NCBI GenBank assembly: GCA_949825045.1
Contig: OX463836.1
Span: forward strand, 10,929,829 to 10,993,828
DNA length: 64,000 nucleotides
From: Argyresthia goedartella
Lineage: Eukaryota > Arthropoda > Insecta > Lepidoptera > Argyresthiidae
Direction: 5' to 3'
The notes under the pieces were generated by a model. The model did no database searches and was not told where the DNA came from. It saw only the letters and a list, made by a program, of their open reading frames with translations. The translations under genes and the position numbers were made by a program. This document shows, piece after piece, positions 26,101-34,026 of this stretch. Within the stretch, counting starts at the first letter, position 1, and every line of letters begins with the position of its first letter.

Positions 26101-27329
26101 CACACAGGAGGTGCAGGTTCGAATCCCGATGCTGACCATGTACCAATGAAATAAATAATTTGTGTTAAGTATATGATACGGATGTTCTAACGGTGATGGA
26201 AATTTTCCTGGGGATACCTTCATAACTAAATAGCTGCGGCGATGGGCTTAGCCCCCTGTCATGCAAAATAAAGTAAAAAAAGTAAAAAAATAAAAAAATA
26301 TTAAGTAAAGTAATTGACTAAAAGAGGTGTGACACTATGTTATGTTGTTAAACAATCTTTATTCTATGAACATCGTTACGAGGTTACAAGGTTGTACAGA
26401 TCCACAAACTTATCTGACCCGGTGGACGTCTTCTGAAAAGCCGAGTGCGCCGCTGCGTTGTCATTGTCAAATTTAGTTGATTAGCCAACACAAAATCCTC
26501 ATCCGAGAATAATAACAGGTAGTTTATTATTTCGCACATCTCTGTTACGATACTAACAATACCTGCATCAAAACAAAATCACCGGTGAGAAGTGGTGACC
26601 TTGCATCGCACGCGGGTGGTGCGCTAATCCGATTTCTCTTTCACGGCTAGTGCGTGCAAGGGTCGCAGCGTTGTACCTCACGGGCTACCAGACGATCAGT
26701 TGTTAATGTTAGCGCTGGAAAACCCCGTGTGGTACAATGCAGCGTCGCGCTGTAGCACTCTGGATTTTCGAGAGGTTTTAAATTCTGAAAAGTCCGTGGA
26801 AAAGCCTTTGGGGCACAACGCTGGGCCGCGTTGTGCCCCAAAGGCTTTTCCGAAGACGCGACCCGGTGGAATAAGGTGATCTCATTCGTAGGCGATTGAC
26901 ACCGTCACCGGGTGAGATAAGTTTGTCGATCTATACGTCGGTGAACCTTTTATCTTTTTAACCACTAGGGATGTTACCCAAAAAATCGATCGATTTAAAA
27001 TAATTGAGTGCAATGGTGATGCTGCGTTGCGTTCAATCACAGATGCTTGAAGTTCGCATCGGTTCATTCAATTTAATCGATGTTTTAATGTTAGCACTAT
27101 GAAGCGAAGACAGACTTATGTCAAATATTACCTATTACATTGGCCCTACATATATATATAACAACATTTTCTCTTATTCAGGTTACACATATTGCACATC
27201 GTGACCCAAGTAGCGATGGTGATGTTTGTCTGGAGATTTCTCTTCGCGCGCTCAAATGTACTACGCGGCCTTTGGCGGCGCCTCATAGACTTCCTAACGC
27301 GCGCCGCACGCCTTCTAGCCATCGCCTGA
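2007..27329 (+). CDS. Fatty acyl-CoA reductase (FAR), 11 exons, 5' end outside window
   Basis: Reduces fatty acyl-CoA to fatty alcohol with NADPH. FARs are usually membrane-associated (ER or peroxisome) and feed wax, ether-lipid or sex-pheromone synthesis. I joined eleven exons by GT-AG sites: 2007-2129, 2982-3107, 3438-3591, 5045-5146, 19112-19205, 19998-20096, 22139-22245, 23189-23321, 23663-23863, 25295-25351, 27182-27329. Every junction keeps phase, giving 447 codons plus stop. Visible family marks are [12 protein letters not shown], the catalytic YTFTK (YxxxK), [21 protein letters not shown], the sterile-type C-domain ([17 protein letters not shown]) and a hydrophobic C-terminal segment. 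The GxxGxxG nucleotide-binding exon is absent, so roughly 80-100 residues lie upstream. No stop or frameshift in the exons, so it is likely functional. Which FAR paralogue it is cannot be told from the sequence. Confidence 0.93.
2308..2491. repeat. Fold-back MITE in FAR intron
   Basis: Arms 2308-2337 and 2462-2491 are inverted copies with 3 mismatches in 30. The interior also folds on itself (TTCAGGTGTGATAG against the reverse of CTCATACTTGTGAA). Non-coding. Confidence 0.6.
2982..3107 (+). CDS. FAR exon b
   Basis: 42 codons, phase 0 to 0, with a GTAAGT donor. It encodes [15 protein letters not shown] and [12 protein letters not shown], the conserved SAATVxFDE block of FARs. Confidence 0.92.
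3438..3591 (+). CDS. FAR exon c
   Basis: 51 codons plus one base, with a GTGAGT donor. It encodes [12 protein letters not shown], the FAR VHVSTAY block, then a variable linker. Its 3' half is repeated in decayed form downstream in the intron (3632-4030). Confidence 0.92.
3632..4030 (+). repeat. Decayed tandem copies of FAR exon c 3' half
   Basis: The block CAGAC.(C/A)TG..GA.GAGCTGGT.GATCGG running into CCTCG.TGG and a GT donor is present in exon c and again at about 3659-3733 and 3880-3956, with a partial fragment near 3960-4030. GTGGTCACCCT motifs are scattered between. The copies carry substitutions and lack a clean acceptor, so they look like pseudo-exons. Confidence 0.8.
4745..4791. repeat. 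Perfect hairpin, 17-bp arms
   Basis: ATCCGAAACACGCACCG (4745-4761) is matched by its exact inverse at 4775-4791. The loop is itself nearly palindromic (CGACA..TGTCG). Confidence 0.7.
4834..4985. mobile_element. Small fold-back MITE
   Basis: Arms of about 48 bp (4834-4881 and 4938-4985) are inverted with few mismatches; the core is TTTTTAATTTGAGGCCAG. The centre is about 56 bases. No ORF. A non-autonomous DNA element is the simplest reading. Confidence 0.65.
5045..5146 (+). CDS. FAR exon d (catalytic YxxxK)
   Basis: Begins with two bases completing Gly and ends with one base. It encodes [14 protein letters not shown] and AIVRPSI. Tyr and Lys of YTFTK are the expected catalytic pair. The donor is followed by a 14-kb intron. 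Confidence 0.93.
5229..5929. repeat. Minisatellite, 13 units of about 50 or 59 bp
   Basis: Units begin AATTCGAGTAAGATTAATT and contain GTTCGTTCGTTAATGTCCCC. Units without the AACGAGCAG insert are about 50 bp and units with it about 59 bp. The first seven alternate short and long, a higher-order dimer; later units are mostly long. Lies just after exon d. Confidence 0.85.
6059..6106. repeat. Perfect hairpin, 18-bp arms
   Basis: TTTGTACCGGCACTGTGT (6059-6076) and its exact inverse (6089-6106) surround a 12-base loop. No terminator context is expected in an animal intron, so it may be an element remnant. Confidence 0.7.
6313..6369. repeat. Hairpin, 22-bp arms
   Basis: Arms 6313-6334 and 6348-6369 pair with one mismatch around TAAGTATGACTTG. 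It abuts the 3' side of the antisense LINE remnant that begins near 6375. Confidence 0.65.
6375..7430 (-). mobile_element. Decayed LINE remnant
   Basis: Reverse-strand translations give [13 protein letters not shown] (RT catalytic motif) and [19 protein letters not shown], similar to the LINE at 60664-62528. Stops and frameshifts break the frame throughout. The upstream end grades into unrelated sequence after about 7430. Confidence 0.75.
7673..9646 (+). mobile_element. LINE family A, copy 1 (5'-truncated)
   Basis: Non-LTR retrotransposon of the CR1/Jockey type. RT motifs in order are [20 protein letters not shown], the [12 protein letters not shown] block, [34 protein letters not shown] and the catalytic LFADDTS, followed by the C-terminal domain ([30 protein letters not shown]). 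An indel near 8811-8820 separates the frame 8019-8816 from 8797-9363. The endonuclease is missing (5' truncation). The 3' end is a GAGTTT repeat (about 9627-9646). Copies 2 and 3 lie at 12525-14569 and 24066-24895. Confidence 0.9.
9671..9735 (-). repeat. LINE 3'-tail fragment
   Basis: AATCAAATCAAATCAAATC followed by AAAAATCATTT and CCATAGGATGTTGTTAC is the same as the antisense tail of the LINE ending at 60664. Only the 3' UTR remains here. Confidence 0.7.
9850..10012. repeat. Degenerate purine-rich minisatellite
   Basis: About nine loose units of the type GACGAGTTGGGAATGTG, roughly 17 bp, with strong purine bias on the + strand. No recognised function. Confidence 0.6.
11324..12524 (+). pseudogene. 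DD82E transposase, N-terminal and catalytic part (broken)
   Basis: Cut-and-paste transposase. The N-terminal part (11324-11605) has a helix-turn-helix-like segment ([17 protein letters not shown]) and ends at a stop. The first catalytic Asp is in IVYMDE (codon 11892-11894), followed at once by a frameshift or deletion. The frame resumes at 11927 with [13 protein letters not shown]. The second Asp is in [11 protein letters not shown] (12131) and Glu in FNPIENIW (12380). There are 82 residues between them, with an insert rich in charged residues. The gene is inactive from frame breaks and from the LINE inserted at 12525. Confidence 0.85.
12525..14569 (-). mobile_element. LINE family A, copy 2, nested in the transposase
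   Basis: Antisense copy closely similar to copy 1. It carries [63 protein letters not shown] and the C-terminal domain. Frameshifts separate 14147-13824, 13793-13374 and 13359-12778. A 4-bp target duplication AAAT flanks it (12521-12524 and 14570-14573), and the host transposase reading frame continues exactly across the gap. It extends further 5' than copy 1, including an INRETGK segment. Confidence 0.9.
14570..14767 (+). pseudogene. DD82E transposase, C-terminal part beyond the LINE
   Basis: Continues the frame broken at 12524, with [20 protein letters not shown], an acidic Asp/Ser-rich stretch, and stop TAA at 14765-14767. A homologous acidic C-terminus occurs on the other strand at 49964-50244. 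Confidence 0.85.
15338..15698 (-). repeat. LINE fragment, sister of 20555-20917
   Basis: Nearly identical over about 360 bases to 20555-20917, same orientation. Reverse-strand coding traces resemble the C-terminal end of a LINE polyprotein. It begins about 50 bases after the right end of the DD82E transposon. Confidence 0.75.
16050..16137 (+). repeat. LINE family A 3'-end fragment
   Basis: TGTAGAGAAGAGG, ACGTTTGCTAAGTA, GTAAATATCTACAGTAATAAAG matches the 3' UTR of copy 1 (9560-9625). Very short 5'-truncated copy. Confidence 0.75.
17342..17421 (+). pseudogene. THAP-type zinc-finger first-exon fragment
   Basis: ATG opens [14 protein letters not shown], then KNGGVTYHL, running into a GTAAGT donor at 17422. 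The spacing resembles the start of THAP (C2CH) DNA-binding domains, shared by P-element-like transposases and THAP genes. I find no following exon nearby. Probably an old transposon piece; a host gene exon is less likely because it lies inside the FAR intron. Confidence 0.45.
17826..18275 (+). pseudogene. COX3: Mitochondrial cox3 fragment in NUMT
   Basis: With the invertebrate mitochondrial code it reads [69 protein letters not shown] and [14 protein letters not shown]. Both ends are missing. Confidence 0.93.
18283..18609 (+). pseudogene. ND3: Mitochondrial nad3 fragment in NUMT
   Basis: Reads [41 protein letters not shown] and ends GLYYEWNQNMLEWSN before TAA. The start is lost, and a T-run indel near 18425 may break the frame. 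Confidence 0.9.
18616..18680 (+). pseudogene. trnA: Mitochondrial trnA (UGC) in NUMT
   Basis: The anticodon arm CATTTGATTTGCATTCAAA carries TGC. It follows nad3 as in insect mtDNA. Confidence 0.85.
18681..18742 (+). pseudogene. trnR: Mitochondrial trnR (UCG) in NUMT
   Basis: Anticodon arm TTAATTTCGACTTAA with TCG, in the expected place between trnA and trnN. Confidence 0.75.
18743..18806 (+). pseudogene. trnN: Mitochondrial trnN (GUU) in NUMT
   Basis: TTAATTGAA...ATCACTGTTAATGAT...TTCCAATTAA folds as a tRNA with GTT anticodon. Its acceptor arms pair fully. Confidence 0.85.
18880..18990 (+). repeat. Abundant insect repeat fragment
   Basis: GTCAAGACCCTTTTTCTGAG, AACGCGTTACCAAGTTGAA and ATCAAATACTCAGGTC are recalled as part of a very common lepidopteran repeat. 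A related piece lies at about 17155-17240. Recognition is from memory. Confidence 0.45.
19112..19205 (+). CDS. FAR exon e
   Basis: Begins with two bases (TG) completing Val and ends phase 2. It encodes [15 protein letters not shown] and AVGKGIFR, the FAR PxxGWxDNxxGPxG block. It lies about 300 bases after the mitochondrial insert. Confidence 0.92.
19270..19450 (+). repeat. Repeat of the same type as 33405-33600 (diverged)
   Basis: GGTACGCCAAGGG..CCAAGCGGGACCT...TGTCTCA.GAAC...TTGCCGCTA.AACAACAAAT aligns with the better copy at 33405-33600. Confidence 0.55.
19512..19766. repeat. Minisatellite, 16-bp unit
   Basis: About 15-16 units of GAATGGTCATTTGACC. The central units are identical and the edges diverge, as expected when an array is homogenised from the middle. 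Lies in the FAR intron between exons e and f. Confidence 0.85.
19998..20096 (+). CDS. FAR exon f
   Basis: Encodes [20 protein letters not shown], the conserved DxVPVDxVxN block. GCAG acceptor, GTACGT donor. Confidence 0.92.
20270..20535. repeat. Degenerate minisatellite, about 45-50-bp unit
   Basis: Repeated motif TACCGGGTGAACTACT, AGTATTACCGGTAAT, about five to six units with drift. A stray unit-like piece is at about 21744-21760. Lies in the intron between exons f and g. Confidence 0.7.
20555..21290 (-). mobile_element. LINE C-terminal fragment, family unresolved
   Basis: Reverse-strand traces give [46 protein letters not shown] and [18 protein letters not shown], typical of the end of a LINE RT protein. 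Several frameshifts. A second copy of the last 360 bases is at 15338-15698. Confidence 0.65.
21326..21430. mobile_element. 105-bp palindromic element with 47-bp arms
   Basis: Arms 21326-21372 and 21384-21430 are perfect inverses around an 11-base loop. CATA occurs directly on both sides (21322-21325 and 21431-21434), a possible 4-bp target duplication. No coding capacity. Confidence 0.7.
21900..22105 (-). repeat. tRNA-derived SINE (family B), antisense
   Basis: Read in reverse, it has GACCTCTGTCGCG, GGCTCTGCC, B-box-like GGTTCAAATCCC and body AGGTCTTGGATGTTTC...GATGTCGCTGTTTCTGG. The same family is at 59263-59500 (+). Confidence 0.8.
22139..22245 (+). CDS. FAR exon g
   Basis: Encodes [20 protein letters not shown], the VYNxxSGxxNPITW block. 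The acceptor is only about 33 bases from the end of an antisense SINE (21900-22105). Confidence 0.92.
22255..22345. repeat. 20-bp minisatellite, left block
   Basis: Units like GGCAATAACTGTAATAA and GCGATTACTGTAATACTTG continue at 22775-23070. Unrelated sequence (22350-22770) separates the two blocks. Confidence 0.7.
22775..23070. repeat. 20-bp minisatellite, right block
   Basis: About 14 units of TGGGCAATAACTGTAATA with many substitutions, ending roughly 120 bases before exon h. Confidence 0.8.
23189..23321 (+). CDS. FAR exon h
   Basis: Encodes [16 protein letters not shown] and [22 protein letters not shown] acceptor, GTAAGT donor, phase 2 at the end. It follows a 20-bp-unit minisatellite. 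Confidence 0.92.
23663..23863 (+). CDS. FAR exon i
   Basis: 67 codons in all. It encodes [20 protein letters not shown] and [16 protein letters not shown], matching the FAR C-terminal helical domain. The donor GTCAAT is weak. A decayed copy of its 3' half follows at 23898-23985. Confidence 0.92.
23898..23985 (+). repeat. Decayed copy of FAR exon i 3' half
   Basis: GGCTCTGTGCGG, TGAGCGTCGA, TGTTCGACTTCG and GACATCGACTG.GACGC match exon i (about 23753-23832) in the same order but with frame-breaking changes. It begins about 35 bases after the exon donor. Confidence 0.75.
24066..24895 (-). mobile_element. LINE family A, copy 3 (3' third)
   Basis: Antisense C-terminal domain ([42 protein letters not shown]) plus 3' UTR. 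More diverged than copies 1 and 2, with small deletions. Confidence 0.85.
25295..25351 (+). CDS. FAR exon j
   Basis: 19 codons encoding [19 protein letters not shown], the start of the C-terminal sterile-type block. GTGAGT donor. Confidence 0.88.
   Translation, partial: VPLQGKSRIIAQVTEADE
26069..26312 (+). repeat. tRNA-derived SINE (family C)
   Basis: tRNA-like head (CGTGGTCTAGTCG, B-box GGTTCGAATCCC), body GATGTTCTAACGGTGATGG...TAGCTGCGGCGATGG...GCCCCCTGTCATGC and an AAAGTAAA-rich tail. A body fragment lies at 575-685. Confidence 0.8.
26798..26851. repeat. Perfect hairpin, 24-bp arms
   Basis: Arms 26798-26821 and 26828-26851 (GGAAAAGCCTTTGGGGCACA start) enclose TGGGCC. A single-sided fold-back. 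Confidence 0.75.
27182..27329 (+). CDS. FAR last exon
   Basis: Encodes [19 protein letters not shown], a hydrophobic likely membrane segment, then a basic helix and stop TGA (27327-27329). AATAAA at 27343 is very close to the stop, so the main polyadenylation site may lie farther downstream. Confidence 0.88.
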
Positions 27330-27342
27330 TGCTTACCGTCGA

Positions 27343-27348
27343 AATAAA
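27343..27348 (+). promoter_or_regulatory. AATAAA just after FAR stop
   Basis: Canonical polyadenylation hexamer 14 bases after the stop. The 3' UTR would be very short, so use is uncertain; other AATAAA sites occur downstream (for example 32692). Confidence 0.3.
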
Positions 27349-27349
27349 C

Positions 27350-30300
27350 GTTACCCTCCTTCTGTCGGGTAAAAAGAAACGGCCAACACTACCCGCCAGT
27401 AACTCGTAGGCTTCAATAATGAGCTTTTATGTTATGACAGACAGTTAGAAAAAACATAGCAAAAAAAAGATGGCGGTTTTTGGTAGCTTTTAAAATTATA
27501 ATGATTTTGTGGCATAGGAAATCTCCATTCAGCCTACGTTGAAGATTGAAGGCCATCTGACGAGCTGTGTGTTTTTAATTGTCTGTTAAAAGTCCTCATT
27601 CCCGCTGTCTTCTGAGAGAATAATGATAAAAAACCGCAACGGCTTTTCTGTACTATAGTGGATATTTTTCTTCGATAGCGTGTAAGAGGCTGGTATTTTG
27701 CTTCCCGCGTAATACAAGACTAGCACTACACTGCTTGCTCAACTCAACTGCATCTCACTCTGAGACTCAGAGTCGAAATTAAGCGTCGCTTAAGTTTAAA
27801 CTTAACGCCATAGCGCATAACTGAGTAGGTGTCCTGCGGGAGTATTGCGGTGCGGGAGGGAGTGCGTGTAGTGACGTCAGAATGGCGCGAGTAAAAACCA
27901 ATTGCGAATAACAGCTCGAGTGGCCATAGATTGACCTGACTTGACTTAAAATTGTGAGGAAACCTTCAATTATTAGGAGTAGTGTATGACTGGCTAAACG
28001 TGGGCACAATTGTGCCTCTGCCACCCTGTATGGGAAAAGGGGTGACGCTAAATGTTGTCACTAAAAAGTTGCCTGGGAACAAGATGGCGATTTTTGAAAC
28101 CGTAACTTCAAATATCTTCTCAGTGCCACACGCAACTGAGCACCATTATGTGTCTCTACGGTATTTGACTGCTAGCCAAAACAGATACTTTTTAGGAACT
28201 GTCAAAACGGTAATTTTGTTCACGAGTTCTATGAAATACTAGCATGTGACGTCACAGTCAAAGCTGTCTTTTTAACACAAAATGGAATTTATAAAATACA
28301 ACTGCTGGAAATATATAATTCTGATATTGTCAAACGTTTTTGTTGAAGCTTGAGACAAGTTTCTAGATTAATTGGACTACCCTGTCAAATACCGTATTGA
28401 CGTTTCGGCAATGACATTCGCGTCAAATGACAGCTCCTGATACCAAAAACCGCGCTCTCATTGGTCAATTTTCACTGAGATTGCGACAGAAGTTTCTTGA
28501 ATGAAGAGAATAGACCTACCGTTGTCCGCGTCACTATTGTCAATGACCCACGAATGACATGCCAATTTCGTCCTGGTGACTTTAGTTCCCGATTTGGCCA
28601 GCAGGTTAGTTAAGTTTGTCACATTGAGTCCACTATAATGACGAGACTGCTTTCTGAATCGCTAGATTTTACTGATGAAAGAAATTAACTACACAAAAAG
28701 GAAAAAAGACGTTTATTTGCCCCAAACAAAATATATTAATATCTGAAAATGTTGCTCCAAAACATTGCGGCATAAAGGAGCAAATGCCCGAAAACCAGCG
28801 GTGTGTTGATGTTAGACCGCTGTTTTAAAGGCCAGCCCTTTTTGGCTTAACTAAAAATTAAACTAAACTAATAGAGAACAATCCTAAACGAACTAACACA
28901 AACATTTTAGACACTTTTTTAAGTACGATTGTTCCTTTATTTAGGTAAAAACCCTTTTCAAACCAGTGTTCTATGCGTGATACATATCGTAACATACTTA
29001 GAGAATGTCTTCCTTACTCCAAAAGAAGCAATAATTTAGAGGAGCCCCGTTGCTGACCTTACTATGCGTGAAATGTGTATCGTGCTAGCTATGCAGGTAC
29101 TGGTTTTACGCAATACGCGACCAAGACAACAAGGCGCATGATAAGACTGCGGTTTTGGCTCCTGCAACCCGCCTATAATACCACGGAATACTTAATAGTA
29201 CTACGACAATACGTTGTATACGTACCTGTACGTTCAAGTCACTAGCATGTACTAATTGCGTACTATATGCTACTATATACGTTCCGGTGTTCCCTCCGTA
29301 ATTCCAATGAACGCTTAGCTGTTATGCATCTAGTTGTGTTGGTCGCACAGTACTTCATACAGTGTCTGAAATGTTGTATCTGATATTATTGAATTCTATT
29401 ACCTTTAACAAAAAATGCGATATAGGGATTTTGATTTAATCTGAAAAATGCGTTTCTGTGAGTTTCCCGTGTGGCTGATGGGTGTGAGTGAGACCTCCAC
29501 GGCTTAAAGCGCGGAGCTCTTTCCTCGCACGTGTCACTCACATAGACCCATCCAATCAACTAAAAAACAAAAAATCATGACGATAAAGTACGGCGTAGGA
29601 AAACTTAAGTCATTGCGGTGTGGCAATAATATCAAATTAGTTAAATATTCGGCGGAGAATCCTAAAATGCGAGTTGGTACAGTCTCAGAGAAAAGTCACT
29701 GTCAAAAACTCTTTAAAACTTCGTTATACTTCGTTAAAAAGTTGTTGTTTCTGTATAGGTGTATTTTTTCTAATAAAACTGCACGTCTTAATTAATTATT
29801 CAACTTAATAATATTCCAAGATAATAATTAAAAGCAGTCTCCATAAACGATCTACTATTAGTTATGAGATTTAGGAATGGTTTGACTAATCAAGTTAGGT
29901 GCGATGCTCAAAGTTTTTGACAAGTCATTAAAATAATTATTAAAAAACAATAGCAGATTAACTAGTCAAAGGAACTTGCAGTAACTGTAAGCACACAACT
30001 GTAAAATAACTAATTATTGCATACAACCGACGTTGTTGAAGTTATTAGTAAAATATTAAAAAATATAAAATAAAATTATTACTATTATTAATTAGATTGA
30101 CGAATGTGCTGTTCATAGGGATTAAGAGTGTAGTAAGTTAAAAGGAATGGTATCATGTTGTTTTTTTTTTCCTTTATCGTATATCGTCCAAAAGCTACAA
30201 TACAAATTTTTTTGGTTGACGATGACGAACTATCTAAGAACAATTTTTTCCAAAATGTGCTAAATTGGCTAAAATACAACTTGAGAAGTAAATAAAATGG

Positions 30301-30990
30301 TTGACATAGGATCGTGACAATTGATGCCATATAAAAGAGGCATAGGCCCATGAGTGGACTAAGCTTGATCCGGATGATGATAGAGTAATTAAAGTATTGA
30401 TGCCTCTAAAACAAAAAATAGAAATCGCCCCAGCCTTTAGGTTACTAATTTTCTGTTTGATATCTAAGTAGACACTTTTAAAAAGTAAGCGTATCTGTAA
30501 GACTTCCGACCCAAAGGCTTGTGACTTTACAATCAACGTTTGGGTCATAAATCAACTTAATTCTACAAAGATATCAAACAGTTTTAATTGAGTTTTGATT
30601 TAATCGAGAAAAAGTTTAAGTTAATATGAATTGAAGTGAAGTGTGTGGTAACAAACTTGTAATCTTGTTTCAAACAAGCTCAATCTATGAAATTCTTCCT
30701 TAGATCTTGTCTTCATATAGTGTTTGGCTGTTTAAATTTAAGTAAATCTGTGCTTTCTAATTTAACAATTAATTAATTTCGACGTAAAAAGTAAGGAAAT
30801 GAGAGTAGTATTGTTGAAGGATTAATATCTAGTATGTAAATGTTAGCACTGCATTGACTTTCTATTTGAAATGGATATGAAAAATATACTACAATGTCAA
30901 AAAAAGTGGTTAAATGAACATGGAAGTGGCTAAGACGAAATTAAAATTAGGACCGAACCAATTCCTTATATCTTGCAGTAAAAAACACAA
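27350..30990. other. No gene seen; possible FAR 3' UTR and intergenic DNA
   Basis: AT-rich with stops in all frames. I see no convincing exon, RNA gene or transposon. Short ORFs look random. Confidence 0.4.
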
Positions 30991-31001
30991 TACCCTTGAT
31001 A

Positions 31002-31130
31002 CAGGTGACGCCAAGTTTCTCTGTCCCTTTGTGTCGCGTCGAAGAGGTAACCTGTCTCTCAGCCTATGTGAGAAAGAGCTATTACCCTTTCCAGGCGGCA
31101 CTCAGGGACAGAGAAACTTGGCGTCACCTG
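31002..31130. mobile_element. TA-flanked MITE, 129 bp
   Basis: Terminal inverted repeats start CAGGTGACGCCAAGTTTCTC and are perfect for 26 bp (31002-31027 and 31105-31130). TA lies on each side (31000-31001, 31131-31132), as for Tc1/mariner-type insertions. Interior about 77 bp, non-coding. Confidence 0.85.
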
Positions 31131-31134
31131 TAGC

Positions 31135-33400
31135 CTACGGCATTCGTAAAATATGTTTTAACTTAATTAATCACTGGCTTTGACGCCATTGCTGTGCCGA
31201 ATTTTATAAGCCAAGCTAGGAATGTATCGTTAGGTGTTTGAGATGACACCGACTTAACTCGACGATATACATGTCCGTATGTCTTCGTGTCCATGACATG
31301 ATTCTTCATCTAGAAGAAAATTTAATAAGTTGACATACGTGCGTTTAAGTCGTCGCATAACGGTGGTAATGTATTCAGCTTTAGTACAGACACAAATATT
31401 CGTCGTTTATTTTGTCTCCCTCGCTATTTGGCACTGAAAGTCTTCTTGTAAGTAGTTATTTTTAAAACTTTTTTATTCCATGGTCCTGATGCTTCCTTAT
31501 TATAAATTATGTACGACAATTATTTGTGGTTAGTGAACGGACTTTTTCTATTTGATCAGCTTCAGCAGTGGACTCAGGCTTCTGAGTATTTATATTGCAA
31601 TGATTCATGCTGGTTTGCAAATAGAAACAACGCCTTTTGCGTTCTTTCTCCAGTAATGTGTGTTTTCCTATATACTATATATAAATATATACTAAAACTT
31701 ACGTCTTACCGATAAAATATATTATCATATTTCCTTGTCCCCTCACAAACGTTCAGTGTATGTTCTTATGTACTTTTTTAAGTATTGCCTAAGTTTATAC
31801 GAAGTGTTCTCTATTTAAGTGTTAGCATTTTCTTATTTTTTAAGTTTAATGCGATATGCTTACGCTATAACTTCTAATTGGATGCAACTCAGATAATTTA
31901 GAAACAAATCGGATGGATTCTCATAAAGTCACACATGAATGTTAGCGGACAGTGAAAAAGAAAATGCATCAGTCTAATGAATAATACAGTTGTGATAAAT
32001 TTCTGAGCATAATCTCCGCGTGACTTGTCAATAATCACACAAAAAAATAACTGCCATTTTATGATGATGCTGCATAGTTTTTTTTTTTGTGAAAGAGTTA
32101 TTGTGTAATACAGTAGTCTTAGGGAATCCATGCTGTAATTCTTCCAGTGTTATTGTTATTTTGTTCTCTTAGTGTACAAAATGACGTTATCGTCACGGAC
32201 GGTGGATTGTGAAAAGAGATTTGTTTTCTCTTGTAAGTATATTATTATATGTAAATTTTGAACAAACTTCTTCTTTGAATGTGTTATTCTGTTTATTTTC
32301 CATGGGCTTGTAATTATGTTTAATTTTAGTGTTAATTTACTATTTTTTGTGGTAGGAAATGGGGAATTTTTGTGCTAGATATTATTATTGTATTGTATAT
32401 ATAGAATTTAGTTACCCGAAGTTAAATCCAAATACATATAAATGCGAAATGCCGTCGGTTTTCTTTGATGCTATTATTATTGTATGTAAGTATATCATGT
32501 GCAGTAGTGGTGGTGCAGTTTTATATACTGTTTTCGGACGAACTTATAATTTTAATATTTAAGCCTTTTCAAAGCCATTAAAACTAATAATAAGAATCTA
32601 GTTAATAGTTTCTAGTATCTAGTATTTATTTTAATGCTAAAAGTTGTTAAATCCAGCCTAATAAGTAAAACAATGTTGAAAGTTGAGTTTGAATAAAATT
32701 CTTTGTAAAATATCTCATAAGCGGGTTCGTACGAAAACAGTAGTTGCTTTGAACGAGATATATTCGCTTAAAATTCAAACAGTCATACATATTAATCCAT
32801 GAGTTTCGGTGGATTGTTTAATATTTCGTGCTGGATGACAAAATTGCTCAACGATTGAAGGCGGCATTTTATTCTAACTATACCATTCTGATAGCTCGGA
32901 CAAAAAATATAAATAGGAATAAAATCTCGTTTCCTACCAAGTACCAAAAAGGAACTAATCGTAGAAATGAAGTTCATCGTCAACAAAACATGTTTTTATA
33001 CCTTCATCGGACTTAGGGACCTTATATTCCCACCATATTTTTAACTTTAAAATAAACATAGACGCCCCGCCCCGTCTTTTCTCATACACTGGGGTGGCAG
33101 AGGTAACTATCCCTTTGAAAAGTCCAAATTAAATGAATAAATCTTCAAGCTTATGCGTAAGCTTAATCGTTAATAGTCCCCTCAGAGGTATAGTTGGATC
33201 AAGATGCAAGGATGTCCGCTGTTCGACGTGATTCGGTGATAGTTGGTACCTATATACACATTGGGAGTTAATTTATTATTCCATATATTATTAAAATAAA
33301 AAAACACTGTAAAGTTCAGGATGTTTCATTTTGGAAAACCTTTCGTTCGTTCACATTCATCAGAAATAAACACTCATATTTTTACCTAAATGAGGCTGTT
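31135..33400. other. No gene seen
   Basis: AT-rich, no supported coding sequence. AATAAA at 32692 and similar motifs could mark a distant FAR polyadenylation site, but nothing confirms that. Confidence 0.35.
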
Positions 33401-33404
33401 TTTT

Positions 33405-33600
33405 AGGGTTTCGTACCCGAAGGGTGCCAAACGGGACCTACTAAGCCTCCGCTGTCCGTTCGTCCGTCACCAGGCTGTATCTCATGAACCGTGATAGTAA
33501 GACAGTTGAAATTTTCACAGATGTATTTCTGTTGCCGCTATAACAACAAATACTAAAAAAAAAGAATTAAATAAATATGTAAGGGCTCCAATACAACAAT
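33405..33600 (+). repeat. Abundant insect repeat (GGTTTCGTACCC type)
   Basis: GGTTTCGTACCCGAAGGGTG, CCAAACGGGACCTA, CCAGGCTGTATCTCATGAAC, GTTGAAATTTTCACAGATG and TTGCCGCTATAACAACAAAT form a block I recall as highly repeated in moths. A diverged copy is at 19270-19450. Class not known to me. Confidence 0.55.
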
Positions 33601-34026
33601 TCTTTCAATACCATGTACAAACTTATGAATGCACCTGGTTACGTACATGGAGTGTGAAAGTAGCCGCACCAATAACTTTGTAAACAACATTTTACTATGT
33701 GAAATCCAAACTATTCACTCCACACCATCCCTACCATTGTACGGTGGCACGGAAACCTTCGTGCGCGAGTTCGACTCTTTCTTTATTACACGTCACAAAA
33801 CTTCAAAGAACATTTTATCCAATGAACGTGGTCTCTGGCGTCCTTAATCTAATTTGCGAACTCCGAGTCATATACAACAGATAATCAAATAGGAATAATG
33901 AATTTAACTATTTTTGCTTTCGTTTTCACATACATTATGTCAAAAAGATAGGAAACGAGCTTACTAAAAAAAAGAAAGAAATTGCCAAGAAAGACGCTCT
34001 AAATGCAATCGTGACACTACTACCTT

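Noticed and set aside
27770..27900. Promoter of a gene downstream of FAR
   Set aside because: Some CRE-like TGACGTCA words, but no following ORF or exon could be supported.
30914..31183. 89-codon ORF
   Set aside because: Runs through both inverted repeats of the MITE; a chance frame.
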